Source of the DNA: Pseudomonadota bacterium
GTDB lineage: Bacteria > Pseudomonadota > Alphaproteobacteria > Caulobacterales > Caulobacteraceae
Length of the DNA: 13,844 bases
Direction: 5' to 3'
NCBI GenBank assembly: GCA_023445705.1
Contig: JAEXKM010000056.1
Location: 1 to 13,844 of the forward strand
Shown here: positions 1-7,475 of the stretch, one piece after another
How positions within the stretch are numbered: position 1 is the first letter of the stretch
How the letters are laid out: each line of letters begins with the position of its first letter
Notes under the pieces: model-generated
Database searches by the model: none
The model's input: only the letters and a program-made list of their open reading frames with translations
What the model was told of the DNA's origin: nothing
Position numbers and translations under genes: made by a program

Positions 1-1
1 G

Positions 2-286
2 CTCTACGGCGTGCTCAACAAGCGCCTGGCCGATCGCCAATACATGGCCGGCGACTATTCCATCGCCGACATGGCCACCTGGCCGTGGGTTACGCCCTGG
101 CGGTTGCAGGGGATTAATATCGAGGAATTCCCGCACCTGAAGGCCTGGTATGATCGCATCGCCGCGCGCGAGGCCGTTCAGCGCAGCGCTCAGGTCGGCA
201 AGGACCTCACCAATCGCAATCTCGGCGGCGCGAGCGCCGATGCGGCCGCCGCTCGCAACGTTCTTTTCGGTCAGCGCGCGCGATAG
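2..286 (+). CDS. Glutathione S-transferase, YfcG/YghU-like, C-terminal part (5' end outside window)
   Basis: Only the last 94 codons are present; the frame is open to the left edge, so the start lies outside the window. The fragment covers the helical C-terminal GST domain. It has the pattern typical of the YfcG/YghU (Nu-class) group: LYGVLNKRLAD, then YMAGDYSIADMATWPWV (the conserved DYSIAD helix N-cap and the following Trp-Pro-Trp), then FPHLKAWYDRIAAREAVQR. Family members are cytosolic glutathione-dependent disulfide-bond oxidoreductases or peroxidases. The thioredoxin-like N-terminal half that binds glutathione is not visible, so activity cannot be judged. A tail of about 35 residues rich in Ala and Asn follows the last conserved helix. 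A short hairpin follows the stop codon. Family assignment is strong; the exact subgroup is inferred. Confidence 0.88.
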   Translation, partial: LYGVLNKRLADRQYMAGDYSIADMATWPWVTPWRLQGINIEEFPHLKAWYDRIAAREAVQRSAQVGKDLTNRNLGGASADAAAARNVLFGQRAR

Positions 287-294
287 CTGACCTT

Positions 295-318
295 AAGCTT
301 CCGGATACGGAGCTTTAT
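295..318 (+). terminator. Possible intrinsic terminator after the GST gene
   Basis: Nine bases after the GST stop, AAGC and TCCG (separated by one bulged T) pair with CGGA and GCTT around a GATA loop, followed by TTATC. The stem is short and the T-run weak, so this is tentative. Confidence 0.35.
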
Positions 319-423
319 CGAAAGTAAAATGACCGATTAGTCGCCGATCCATCCGGTCGGATCGTCGAGGTCTTGCGATTAACCCTATCTTTAGTCGGCA
401 TGGACTTTCCTGGCCGCTCAAGA

Positions 424-459
424 ACCGGCTTGGAACCCAGAACGGGTCTCTGGGCCGGT
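424..459 (+). other. Stem-loop in the leader of the SEL1-like gene
   Basis: ACCGGC (424-429) can pair with GCCGGT (454-459), and inside it CCCAGA (436-441) can pair with TCTGGG (449-454); the two stems compete for base 454. The structure ends about 20 bases before the start codon at 480. It could be a leader hairpin or a protein-binding site; no known riboswitch or RNA motif was recognised. The rest of the gap 319-479 shows no gene and no confident promoter. Confidence 0.3.
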
Positions 460-479
460 CGGGGTTAGGGATAATCGAC

Positions 480-746
480 ATGCTTACGGGCGTGGAAGAC
501 GAAGGACTGCCGCTCCCCACCGCGAATGCGACTGGGGACGAACTCTTCAAGATGGGCCTGCTGTATTCGACGGGGCAGGGCGGTGCGCCGCTCGACTACG
601 TCTCGGCGCACATGCTGTTCAATCTGGCGGCCATGCGCGGCTCGATCGAGGCGAAGGTCTATCGCAAGGAGCTGAGCCAGGAGATGGCGATGGAAGACGT
701 CGCCGAAGCCCAGCGCCAGGCGCGGGAGTGGCTCGCGCACGGCTGA
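480..746 (+). CDS. Small SEL1-like repeat protein
   Basis: An 88-residue protein with no signal peptide or membrane segment. Residues about 19-52 form one SEL1-type (TPR-like) repeat: DELFKMGLLYSTGQGG, then APLDYVSAHMLFNLAA. They are followed by a helical stretch (ELSQEM..EDVAEAQRQAREWLA) often seen at the end of short SEL1 proteins. SEL1 repeats are protein-interaction modules, and a single repeat gives no clue to the partner. The start at 480 is preceded by a purine-rich AGGG about 10 bases upstream; an internal ATG at 555 would cut off the repeat N-terminus. It lies 48 bases before the polysaccharide co-polymerase gene on the same strand, so the two may be co-transcribed. Family call is good; function unknown. 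Confidence 0.78.
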   Translation: MLTGVEDEGLPLPTANATGDELFKMGLLYSTGQGGAPLDYVSAHMLFNLAAMRGSIEAKVYRKELSQEMAMEDVAEAQRQAREWLAHG

Positions 747-794
747 CGCCGGAGGCGCAGCGACGGCGGGCTATGAATCGGCCTAGGCTGAGGT

Positions 795-2609
795 GTGACC
801 TCTGGCCCACCGATATGGCCTGGGGCCGGCTCCGTCCGTTCCTGGCCGGCCAGGCCGCGTTACGCGCTGTCGGATCTGCCGACACTCCTTTGGCGCGAGC
901 GCGGGCTCATGCTCGTGGTGGCAGGCACGATCCTGGCCATCGGATTGTTGCTGGCGAGCTCATTGCGGACGAACTACGTCGCCAGCAACACAGTCGTTCT
1001 AGCTGAAGGCGAAGAGGCGCGGGCGGCTGCTGAGGCTGAGTTTCTGGCGTCTCCGATGCTGGCGCGCCGGGTGGTCCAGCGCCTGGGCGTCCCCCGCATC
1101 TATCCCGACCTCGTCGGAGAGAAGGACGCCGCCGAGCGCGCCCTGCGCCGGTTGGGCCAGGACTTGGGTGTCGAGGCTGGCGATGGTCTCGTCAGGTTGG
1201 GCTTTCGCCATCGGAATCCGGAGCGGGCGCGGCAGGTCCTTGACGCCCTTCTGGGCGAATATCTGAGCTATCCCCGATCTGATCCCCAGGCGGGGCGCGT
1301 TCGAGCTCAACTGGGGGAGCTGCAGTCGCGCGCCACCACCGCCGATGCCGCCTATGCAGCGTTTCTCAAAAAGCACGACCTTCTCGACTACGACGCTGAC
1401 CGCGCGGCCCTGAGCGCACTGGCCGGCGAAACGGAAGGCCGCCGCCGACAGGCCGAAGTCCGCGTCGTGGAGCAAGCGGCGCGACTGGCGGCGCTTGAGC
1501 GAACCTTCGGCTTGGGTGATGAGCGCCGCAGCGAGGCCGCCGCCGGTCTGGCCGCGGCGCGGCGGGCGCGGCTTGAGCTGGATCGCCAGGCTCGGGAGCT
1601 GAGCGCCCGGCGTCAGCATATGCGCCAGATCGAGCCGGAGGTGCGGGAGCTCGCGTCACGGCGCGAGATTCAACGATCGATCGCCGAAGATCTTGCGCAG
1701 ACCGAGGGACGGCGATTGGCCTGGGCCGCCGCTGGTCTGTCAGGTCCGCGCATCCTTCAACCGGCCTCGGTCGTGCGGCGGGGGGCGGACTATCGGACGC
1801 CGATCCTGGCCCTCACCGGCCTGCTGGCGCTGGGCGGCGCCTTGTGGGCGGGCTTCCTCCGGTTGGCCCTGCGCCCGGGCCTGCGCGCGGGGGCGACGGC
1901 GGCGCAGACCCTGGGCGTTCCACTGCTCGGCGCGTCGCCGGGAGGCAGGGCTTCACCGTCCGAGATCGCCGAGCTTTGGGCCATTCTTGGGCCAAGCACC
2001 GGTGGTCCCTGTCGAATGATCATGGTGACCTCCGCCCGGCGTGGCGAGGGAGCGTCGAGCCTCGCCCGCGAGCTGGCGCTCCACGCCGCCCGCAAACTGG
2101 GCCGCTCGGTCTGGCTGGCGGACCTCGATCTGGCGCTCTCTGGCCAAGTCGCAGCATTGAGCGATGATCCGCGGCGCTACGGGCGCCTGTCGGGGCCGGT
2201 GCAGGGCAGCCCCGATGGCTCCGCGTTCTTCAGCGTTCGGCCGCAGGCCTATCGCCGGAGTGGCGAGCCGCTGCCGGAGGGCGCCTATCTCGCCGCACAT
2301 CGGGTGGGCGCCGCGCGCTGGTGGGTCACGCGTTTCCTGAAGGAGCGGCTCGTTGGTCCGCAGCGCGCCGCCGTCGAGCCTGTCGCCGACTATTGGAGCG
2401 CGCTGCGCCGCTATGTGGAGGTGGTGATCGTCGACGCCCCCGCGGCGGAGGTCTCGACGGCGGCGCTGTCGGTCGCGCGCTTCATGGATCAGGTCGTGCT
2501 GGTGGTCGCCGCGGACGAGCGCGATATCCGGGCGCCCGCACGTTATCGCAACGCGCTGGAGTCGCAGGGCGCGGCCCTGGCGGGGGTGTTTGTGACCAAG
2601 GCGTCCTAG
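795..2609 (+). CDS. Wzz/Wzc-type polysaccharide co-polymerase with degenerate ATPase domain
   Basis: 604 residues from a GTG start. Layout: a membrane-proximal RYALSDLPTLLWRERGLM stretch, first membrane helix about 38-57, a periplasmic region with an Ala/Arg/Glu-rich coiled coil about 165-310, second membrane helix about 335-357, then a cytoplasmic Wzc/MinD-like domain about 385-604. Known relatives sit in the inner membrane and set chain length or export of capsule or exopolysaccharide. The P-loop reads SARRGEGASSLA: the Lys of the usual GEGK[ST] is Ala (position 420). Walker A'-like LADLD (441-445) and Walker B-like VVIVDAPA (543-550) remain. No C-terminal tyrosine cluster follows, so a working tyrosine kinase is unlikely. 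The start is uncertain: GTG 795 is the only usual start codon before the first helix (a TGA lies at 789-791) and has GAGG only one base away. The next in-frame ATG (909) falls inside the helix. The gene converges on the sugar transferase. Confidence 0.8.
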   Translation: MTSGPPIWPGAGSVRSWPARPRYALSDLPTLLWRERGLMLVVAGTILAIGLLLASSLRTNYVASNTVVLAEGEEARAAAEAEFLASPMLARRVVQRLGVPRIYPDLVGEKDAAERALRRLGQDLGVEAGDGLVRLGFRHRNPERARQVLDALLGEYLSYPRSDPQAGRVRAQLGELQSRATTADAAYAAFLKKHDLLDYDADRAALSALAGETEGRRRQAEVRVVEQAARLAALERTFGLGDERRSEAAAGLAAARRARLELDRQARELSARRQHMRQIEPEVRELASRREIQRSIAEDLAQTEGRRLAWAAAGLSGPRILQPASVVRRGADYRTPILALTGLLALGGALWAGFLRLALRPGLRAGATAAQTLGVPLLGASPGGRASPSEIAELWAILGPSTGGPCRMIMVTSARRGEGASSLARELALHAARKLGRSVWLADLDLALSGQVAALSDDPRRYGRLSGPVQGSPDGSAFFSVRPQAYRRSGEPLPEGAYLAAHRVGAARWWVTRFLKERLVGPQRAAVEPVADYWSALRRYVEVVIVDAPAAEVSTAALSVARFMDQVVLVVAADERDIRAPARYRNALESQGAALAGVFVTKAS

Positions 2610-4135
2610 CGAACGGTCTCGGAGTCCCCCAACAAGCAGGGGATGGTCATGAACATGATGTAGAGGTCGAGCCAGAACGACTGGCGCTCGATGTACTCGA
2701 CGTCCAGGACGACCCGTCGCCGGACGAGCTCCGGTGTGTCGACCGCCCCGCGCGAGCCGTTGATCGCCGCCCAGCCGGTCATGCCGGGCTTCATGCGATG
2801 CCGGTGCGCGTACTCGGCGACCAGACGAGAGCTTTCGACATCGCCAGTCTTCATGCCGATCGCGTGCGGCCGGGGACCGACCAGCGACATCTCGCCGTTG
2901 AGGACGTTGATGAGCTGCGGCAGTTCGTCGAGGCTGGTCTTGCGGATGAACTTGCCGACGCGGGTCACCCGGTCGTCATCGGCGCTGATCTGCCGCGCGG
3001 CCTTGGCGTCGGAGGCTTCCGTCCGCATGGAGCGGAACTTCCAGACGACGATCTCTTCGTTGTTGAAGCCGTGGCGACGTTGGCGGAAGAAAATCGGGCC
3101 CGGACTGTCAAGTTTCACCGCCACGGCCACCATCAACATGATCGGTGCGACCATGAAGAGGGCGATCGTTCCGATGATCACGTCCTGAGCGCGCTTGGCC
3201 AAGGCCTTGCCCTGGTCGATCTCGGCGCCCGAAATCCGCGTCAGCGGGATGTTGGCGATCCGGTCGATGGCCTCGGCCTCCTGCACCTCGCCTTCGCGAT
3301 CGAGCAGCAGGGTGATTTCGTTGGGCAGCACCTTCAGGCGGTCGAGCAGAGCGTTGATCCGGGCCCGCGCTTCGGACGGCACGGTGATCACGATCCGGTC
3401 GACATATGGCATGATGCGGTGAGCGAGCAGCTTGTCGGTGGCGCCCAGCAGGGGCACGCGGTGCAGCGTGTCGGAACCACGTTCGGCGCGGTCGTCGAAC
3501 ACCCCCAGGACATTGGCTTCCCGGGTTTCCAGAATGGCGGCGATCAACCGCTCCGCAGCACCGGTCGCGCCGACGATGACAAGATTGGGCGTCAGCCGAC
3601 CGTTCGCGCGCCAGCGCTTGACGTTGACCCACCAGATGCTGTGCGCGGTCGCCACGCAGAGGAAGGCGAGAGGTGTCCACACTCCCAGGGATGCGGCCAG
3701 CATGATGACGCCGACAAAGTGGGTCAGGACGGCGAAGCACATGGCCACGGCCACGGCGAACGCGACCGTGACCCGCATCAGGTGCATGGCCAGGTCTTCG
3801 CGACGGCCGAACTTGTAGCAATCGAACAGCCGGAGGCTGGCGAAGGTAGCGAGCGCCGCGCCGCCATAGATCAGCAGCACGTCGGCGCCATGGGTCAGCG
3901 CCGCGGCAATGAAGCCGCCGAGGATCAGGGCCAGCGCGTCGCCGGCCTGGAAGAAGCGGGTCAGCAGGCGGCCCGACATCCGCAGGCGGGTAGGGGTCAG
4001 CTTTTCGGGACGTAGCGGTCCGCGCCGGTCGCGACCCGACTGCGTCCAGGCCGCGGGATCCACCGCTGAAGCGGCGCGCCGCCGGTCACGGCGCTCAGGC
4101 TCAGTATTCGACTTCAACGGACCGGCCAAAGACAT
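2606..4135 (-). CDS. Undecaprenyl-phosphate sugar-phosphate transferase (exopolysaccharide initiation)
   Basis: 509 residues, the usual size for polyisoprenyl-phosphate hexose-1-phosphate transferases of the WcaJ/PssY/HfsE type. These move a sugar-1-phosphate from a nucleotide sugar to undecaprenyl phosphate at the inner membrane, the first step of exopolysaccharide, capsule or holdfast synthesis. After a long basic N-terminal tail (about 1-52) come hydrophobic helices about 61-165 and a Rossmann-like domain starting NLVIVGATGAAERLI (about 184-198). A hydrophobic segment 317-341 leads into the catalytic domain: KLDSPGPIFFRQRRHG, VWKFRSMRT, then TSLDELPQLINVLNGEMSLVGPRPH (400-424) and MKPGMTGWAAINGSRG. 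All signature motifs are present, so it is probably active. No clear Shine-Dalgarno precedes ATG 4135; a later start at codon 53 (MSGRLLTRF) is possible. Its stop overlaps that of the convergent co-polymerase gene. Which Caulobacter paralogue (PssY, PssZ, HfsE) it matches cannot be told by eye. Confidence 0.93.
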   Translation of the reverse strand: MSLAGPLKSNTEPERRDRRRAASAVDPAAWTQSGRDRRGPLRPEKLTPTRLRMSGRLLTRFFQAGDALALILGGFIAAALTHGADVLLIYGGAALATFASLRLFDCYKFGRREDLAMHLMRVTVAFAVAVAMCFAVLTHFVGVIMLAASLGVWTPLAFLCVATAHSIWWVNVKRWRANGRLTPNLVIVGATGAAERLIAAILETREANVLGVFDDRAERGSDTLHRVPLLGATDKLLAHRIMPYVDRIVITVPSEARARINALLDRLKVLPNEITLLLDREGEVQEAEAIDRIANIPLTRISGAEIDQGKALAKRAQDVIIGTIALFMVAPIMLMVAVAVKLDSPGPIFFRQRRHGFNNEEIVVWKFRSMRTEASDAKAARQISADDDRVTRVGKFIRKTSLDELPQLINVLNGEMSLVGPRPHAIGMKTGDVESSRLVAEYAHRHRMKPGMTGWAAINGSRGAVDTPELVRRRVVLDVEYIERQSFWLDLYIMFMTIPCLLGDSETVR

Positions 4136-4211
4136 AAAGGACCACGAATATCGGTGTGACGCAGGTCAAACTGGCACGCGGCCTCTGTGCGAGCGGTTAA
4201 CATATACGCGT

Positions 4212-4227
4212 CAGATCGTGACATCTG
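4212..4227. promoter_or_regulatory. Inverted repeat upstream of the sugar transferase gene
   Basis: CAGAT-N6-ATCTG sits about 77-92 bases upstream of the transferase start, in the 96-base gap to the alpha/beta hydrolase stop. On the minus strand a TTTACA (4231-4226) overlaps it and a TATATG (4206-4201) lies downstream, but their 19-base spacing is poor for a sigma-70 promoter. It may be an operator or chance. Confidence 0.22.
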
Positions 4228-4231
4228 TAAA

Positions 4232-5266
4232 CTATTCACGCTCCTGCGCCGGTCGGAAGGGAAGGCCCTCGCCGCGATCCTTCGCCTGTTGCGCGATTTC
4301 TGCGACGGCGGCCGCAACGAGTTCGGGCTTTTCCGTGATCATCATGTGCGAGGCGTCGGCGATCCGGCGGCTCTCGCCGCTAGTCGAGCGTCGCGCCAGC
4401 TCACGATGAAGCCCCCACCATAGGTTCTGGACCGGGGCGCGCGCCTCTTCCGGCGCATTGTCGTAGGTGCGGCCGGCGGTCAGCACCAGGAGGGGCAAGT
4501 CGCCGTAACTTTGCGGTCCGGCGTCGATCTCGTCGGAAGTGGAGGTGAACAGCGTGTCCAGTTCCGAAACCTGCGTCCGCCAGGTCGAGGCGCGAAGGCT
4601 CTTGGCCTTCTGCGCCGCATAGGCGGCGTCCGACTGGTTGGGAAGTTGCTTGGGGGTGCAGCGCTCCAGATCCGGTTCGACGGATGGCAGCTGGCGGTTT
4701 TCGGCCGCCGCCTGGCAGCGGGCCGCTCGGTCGCGGATGGGGCCGACGCCGCCGGCGCCTGGCCCGAACATGGCCGCGAAGCGCCGATCCTGATGTTCGA
4801 CGGTGGGATCGACGAGCACCATGCCCACGACCTCCGAAGGCCGCCGCGCGTAGAAGAGCCGCACATAGAGGGCCCCGGCGGAATGGCCGACCAAGACGAA
4901 CGGGCCTGCGATCCTGGCCGCACGGAGACCCTGGTCCAGATCGCGAGCGATCGCCGCGCCGTCGCGGGGCAGGGGGCCGGGGTCCGAGAACCCCGAACCT
5001 GCACGATCGTAGCTGCAGACGCGATAAGCGCTCTCAAGACGGCGTCGCACGCCGCCCCACGCCAGTGAGGTGGCGCCGTAGCCGCCTTCCAGCAGGATCG
5101 TCGGTGATCCGGTCCCGGAGCATCGGAAATTGAGCCGCCGCCCGTCGGGCAGGCGGACCAACCGCCCAGGGCCTGCACCCTCGTCAGGCTTGCTCGCCGG
5201 AGCGGCGAGCGCCGTCGGACCGCCAATCAGCGCGGTCAGGGCCAGGGCGATCAACAGCCGTATCAT
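4232..5266 (-). CDS. Secreted alpha/beta hydrolase
   Basis: 344 residues starting with a cleavable-looking signal peptide (MIRLLIALALTALIGGPTALAAP), so probably periplasmic or secreted. The fold markers are in order: LEGGYGATSLAW (strand 3 and oxyanion loop, about 59-70), YDRAGSGFSDPGP (86-98), the nucleophile elbow LVGHSAGA (Ser129), LVDP (Asp153) and a late SHMMI carrying the likely catalytic His307. Two cysteines at about 184 and 203 could form a disulfide in the periplasm. The substrate is unknown; family members include esterases, lipases and lactonases. A GGAG five bases before ATG 5266 supports the start. The next gene upstream on the same strand is separated by about 200 bases with a strong hairpin, so it is probably its own unit. 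Confidence 0.87.
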   Translation of the reverse strand: MIRLLIALALTALIGGPTALAAPASKPDEGAGPGRLVRLPDGRRLNFRCSGTGSPTILLEGGYGATSLAWGGVRRRLESAYRVCSYDRAGSGFSDPGPLPRDGAAIARDLDQGLRAARIAGPFVLVGHSAGALYVRLFYARRPSEVVGMVLVDPTVEHQDRRFAAMFGPGAGGVGPIRDRAARCQAAAENRQLPSVEPDLERCTPKQLPNQSDAAYAAQKAKSLRASTWRTQVSELDTLFTSTSDEIDAGPQSYGDLPLLVLTAGRTYDNAPEEARAPVQNLWWGLHRELARRSTSGESRRIADASHMMITEKPELVAAAVAEIAQQAKDRGEGLPFRPAQERE

Positions 5267-5320
5267 CTGTTCTCCACTATGGACCTCTTGGAGAACGCTG
5301 GTCGATATATCAACAGCAAA

Positions 5321-5368
5321 GCCGGCAGAGGGAGCGCGCCGCCAATAGCACGCTCCCTCCTCACCGGC
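5321..5368 (-). terminator. Long hairpin, likely terminator after the ClpP-fold gene
   Basis: In the 202-base gap 5267-5468, GAGGGAGCGCGC (5328-5339) pairs with GCACGCTCCCTC (5348-5359) with one mismatch, and outside it GCCGG (5321-5325) pairs with CCGGC (5364-5368). Read on the minus strand it is followed by TTTGCTGTTG, a weak T-rich tail. It lies 100 bases after the stop of the upstream minus-strand gene and before the alpha/beta hydrolase, so it fits a terminator. GCCGGCAG (5321-5328) can instead pair with CTGCCGGC (5377-5384). Otherwise the gap shows only an imperfect palindrome, GTCGATATATCAAC, near 5300-5313. Confidence 0.5.
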
Positions 5369-5468
5369 GCTTTCGCTGCCGGCTGCGCGCGCTTTGCGAT
5401 GGGCTCGTTTTGGCGCGCGAGTGTCCGACTGTGGGACGTGGCAGCAAGCGCCGTGCCGAGGCGTCTAT

Positions 5469-6548
5469 CTACTTTCGAAAGGGGTCCCTGGCCGCCTGCC
5501 GTTCGCCACGCTGGCAGTCCGTCAAGGCCGCCAACGCGGCGCGGCTGTCCTTCAGGTTGAGGTTGGCGGCCTCTCGGCCCTTGTAGGTAAGGATGACGTT
5601 GGGTTGTTCAGCGAATTCCTTGAAGAGTTCGCTCTCGGAGAAGGTGACCACCAGCCCGCGCAGGCCGCCCAGATTTATGCCGCTAGCGGTGGCCGACCAG
5701 GGTTCGAGTTCGCCGAATTGGAGGGTCACGTCGTACTCCTCCTTCTCCTTGATCGACTCCCAAGCCTCGCCGAAGACCGCGACGTAGCCTTCCGGCCGCT
5801 TGCCGCGCATATCGAGACCGATGCGGAAGTGAACGCCGCCCTTATAGGGTGAGGTGATGAAACAGCCTCCACGCAGGCTGTCGTCGACCCTGACGTCCCA
5901 GGCGCCCACCGTGCGGAAGAGATCGGAGTCCGCGGTCTCGGGAGCCGCGGCGCTCTTATCATCGTCGTTCATGGGCAGCCGCTCGAATGGGATGCCAGCC
6001 GCCGCCGCGTTCTCGATCGACAGCCAATTTAGCTCTTGAGGCGACGCCGAGGTCGCAAAGACGATCGCTCGCTCAGACAGGTTCAACTGGTTGAGGTAGT
6101 TGCCGACCAAGGCGTTGGCCACGCCGGACTCGTGCAGTCGTCCGCCCTCTTCGTAGTAGGAAGCATGAAATCCGACCTTGGCGCCTTCGCCCAGGAAACG
6201 GGTGGAACCGGCAAGCCAGATGAGCGCGCAGGCCGAGTTGCAGGGGGCATCCCGCACGACGAGGGTGACATAGCCCTGCAGACGGACCATCCGCCCGATT
6301 TCCAGCGCCTCGACGATCGTTCCGCCGTTGCTCCCGAGCAAAAGGAAGGCTTTCGGGTGAGCGATCGCGAGCTTGCGGAACTTCTCTGCGTCGCCGGTGG
6401 CGATTTCACCCACGAGCGCAATCATCATTTCGCCGGAGTCCAGCGGATGGACCTCAAAGTCTGCGGCCTTCGATGCGGTCGCCGGCCCCATGAACAGGCC
6501 CGCCGCGAGACACCACGCGGCGGCGATTGAACGTGCGCCCAGAAACAT
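5469..6548 (-). CDS. Exported ClpP/crotonase-fold protein with an extra C-terminal domain
   Basis: 359 residues with an N-terminal signal peptide (about 1-29, ending near ATASKAAD), so likely periplasmic. Residues about 31-192 resemble the COG3904-type periplasmic ClpP-like proteins: LVGEIATGDAEKF, LLLGSNGGTIVEALEIGRMV (SNGG 73-76), APCNSACALIWLAG with the probable nucleophile Ser105 between Cys103 and Cys107, and VGFHASYYEEGG with His128. Ser and His match a serine-protease-like pair; the third residue is not certain. After a Asp/Ala-rich linker (about 194-208), residues 210-350 form a second beta-rich domain (VGAWDVRVDDS..GGCFITS). It loosely resembles the small secreted invasion-associated IalB-like domain, but this is a weak impression. 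The gene follows lysR by 52 bases on the same strand and could be co-transcribed. The substrate is unknown. Confidence 0.72.
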   Translation of the reverse strand: MFLGARSIAAAWCLAAGLFMGPATASKAADFEVHPLDSGEMMIALVGEIATGDAEKFRKLAIAHPKAFLLLGSNGGTIVEALEIGRMVRLQGYVTLVVRDAPCNSACALIWLAGSTRFLGEGAKVGFHASYYEEGGRLHESGVANALVGNYLNQLNLSERAIVFATSASPQELNWLSIENAAAAGIPFERLPMNDDDKSAAAPETADSDLFRTVGAWDVRVDDSLRGGCFITSPYKGGVHFRIGLDMRGKRPEGYVAVFGEAWESIKEKEEYDVTLQFGELEPWSATASGINLGGLRGLVVTFSESELFKEFAEQPNVILTYKGREAANLNLKDSRAALAALTDCQRGERQAARDPFRK

Positions 6549-6600
6549 TCGCTTATCCCCCCAGATGCTCGCTATGGTTTTGCAGGATTCATGCCGGCGA

Positions 6601-7458
6601 TCAGCTTTCGTGCAGTTCGTCGTGCCGTTCCCCTAGGGCCGCCTTCATCCGATCCACGAGATCTGCGACCGCGCCGCTTCTCTCCCAGGCATAGAGCGAC
6701 ACGACGATGTCGGGCTCTGCGCCGAAAGCGTCGTAACGTTTCAGCCGCCGGCCAGCGGCGGCGCTGACAGGAAGCAGGGACAGCCCCAGGCCCGCCTCGA
6801 CGGCGACGACCACGCTCTGCAGGCTGCTCCCGGAGAACGCGACATACCAACTGCGGCGTTGGCGTTCGATCCGCTGGAACATCGCGTCGCGGTAAAGCCC
6901 GCCCTGCGGAAACACGACCAGGGGCAGGGGATCGGCCCAGCCCATGGGCCCATCGATGCCTTCGAACCAGGCGAGCGCTTCCGGGAAAAGGGCGGCGCAG
7001 TCGGGGCTCGGCGTGTCCTCCTTCACGATGACGATGTCGAACTCGCCTGTCCGGTAACGGCGGGTGAGATCTCGTGAGAGGCCGGTGGTGACGTCGAGCC
7101 GCGCCTGCCTGTGGGTGCGTGCGAAATCCGCGAACGCCCGCGCCATCGGCCCGGTGACGATGTCTTCGGGCAGGCCGATCCGGATCGAGGCGGCGCCGGG
7201 GTTGTGAGCCAGGGTGGCCTGCGCCTCGTCCTGCAGCGCCAGGATGCGCCGGGCGTAGCCCAGCAGCCGCTCGCCCGCGACGGTCGCCTGGACTGGGCGT
7301 GCGGTCCGATCGATCAGGGTGCGGTCGACGAGTTGTTCGAGCCGCCCGAGCTGCTGGCTGATGGTCGACTGCGTGAGGTGCAGGCGCTCGGCCGCCAGCG
7401 TGAAACTGCCGGTTTCAACGATGGCGACGAAGGCGGAAAGGAGCCGAGGATCGAGCAT
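6601..7458 (-). CDS. LysR-family transcriptional regulator
   Basis: 285 residues from ATG 7458, a usual LysR length. The N-terminal winged helix-turn-helix is clear (MLDPRLLSAFVAIVETGSFT, then AAERLHLTQSTISQQLGRLE and LIDRT), followed by the linker helix and a periplasmic-binding-like effector domain starting SIRIGLPEDIVTG. The start at 7458 is chosen because LysR proteins usually begin 2-4 residues before this helix. An upstream in-frame ATG at 7494 would add 12 atypical residues and place the predicted operator inside the coding region. It is transcribed away from the two amidohydrolase genes, the classic arrangement in which a LysR protein controls its divergent neighbour and itself. The inducer is unknown, probably a substrate or product of those enzymes. 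Confidence 0.93.
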   Translation of the reverse strand: MLDPRLLSAFVAIVETGSFTLAAERLHLTQSTISQQLGRLEQLVDRTLIDRTARPVQATVAGERLLGYARRILALQDEAQATLAHNPGAASIRIGLPEDIVTGPMARAFADFARTHRQARLDVTTGLSRDLTRRYRTGEFDIVIVKEDTPSPDCAALFPEALAWFEGIDGPMGWADPLPLVVFPQGGLYRDAMFQRIERQRRSWYVAFSGSSLQSVVVAVEAGLGLSLLPVSAAAGRRLKRYDAFGAEPDIVVSLYAWERSGAVADLVDRMKAALGERHDELHES

Positions 7459-7475
7459 GCGTATCGGGATTCCGA

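Noticed and set aside
379..394. TTAA-N7-TTTA as a CtrA binding site
   Set aside because: The second half-site does not match TTAA, and the spacing only works with that mismatch; too weak to report as a feature.
432..456. GGAAC upstream of the SEL1-like gene as an EcfG promoter
   Set aside because: No CGTT at 15-17 bases downstream.
2321..4015. 564-codon open frame on the plus strand opposite the sugar transferase
   Set aside because: Antisense frame of a high-GC gene whose real frame shows all transferase motifs; the product is composed of Asp/His/Gly/Gln-rich sequence without any domain.
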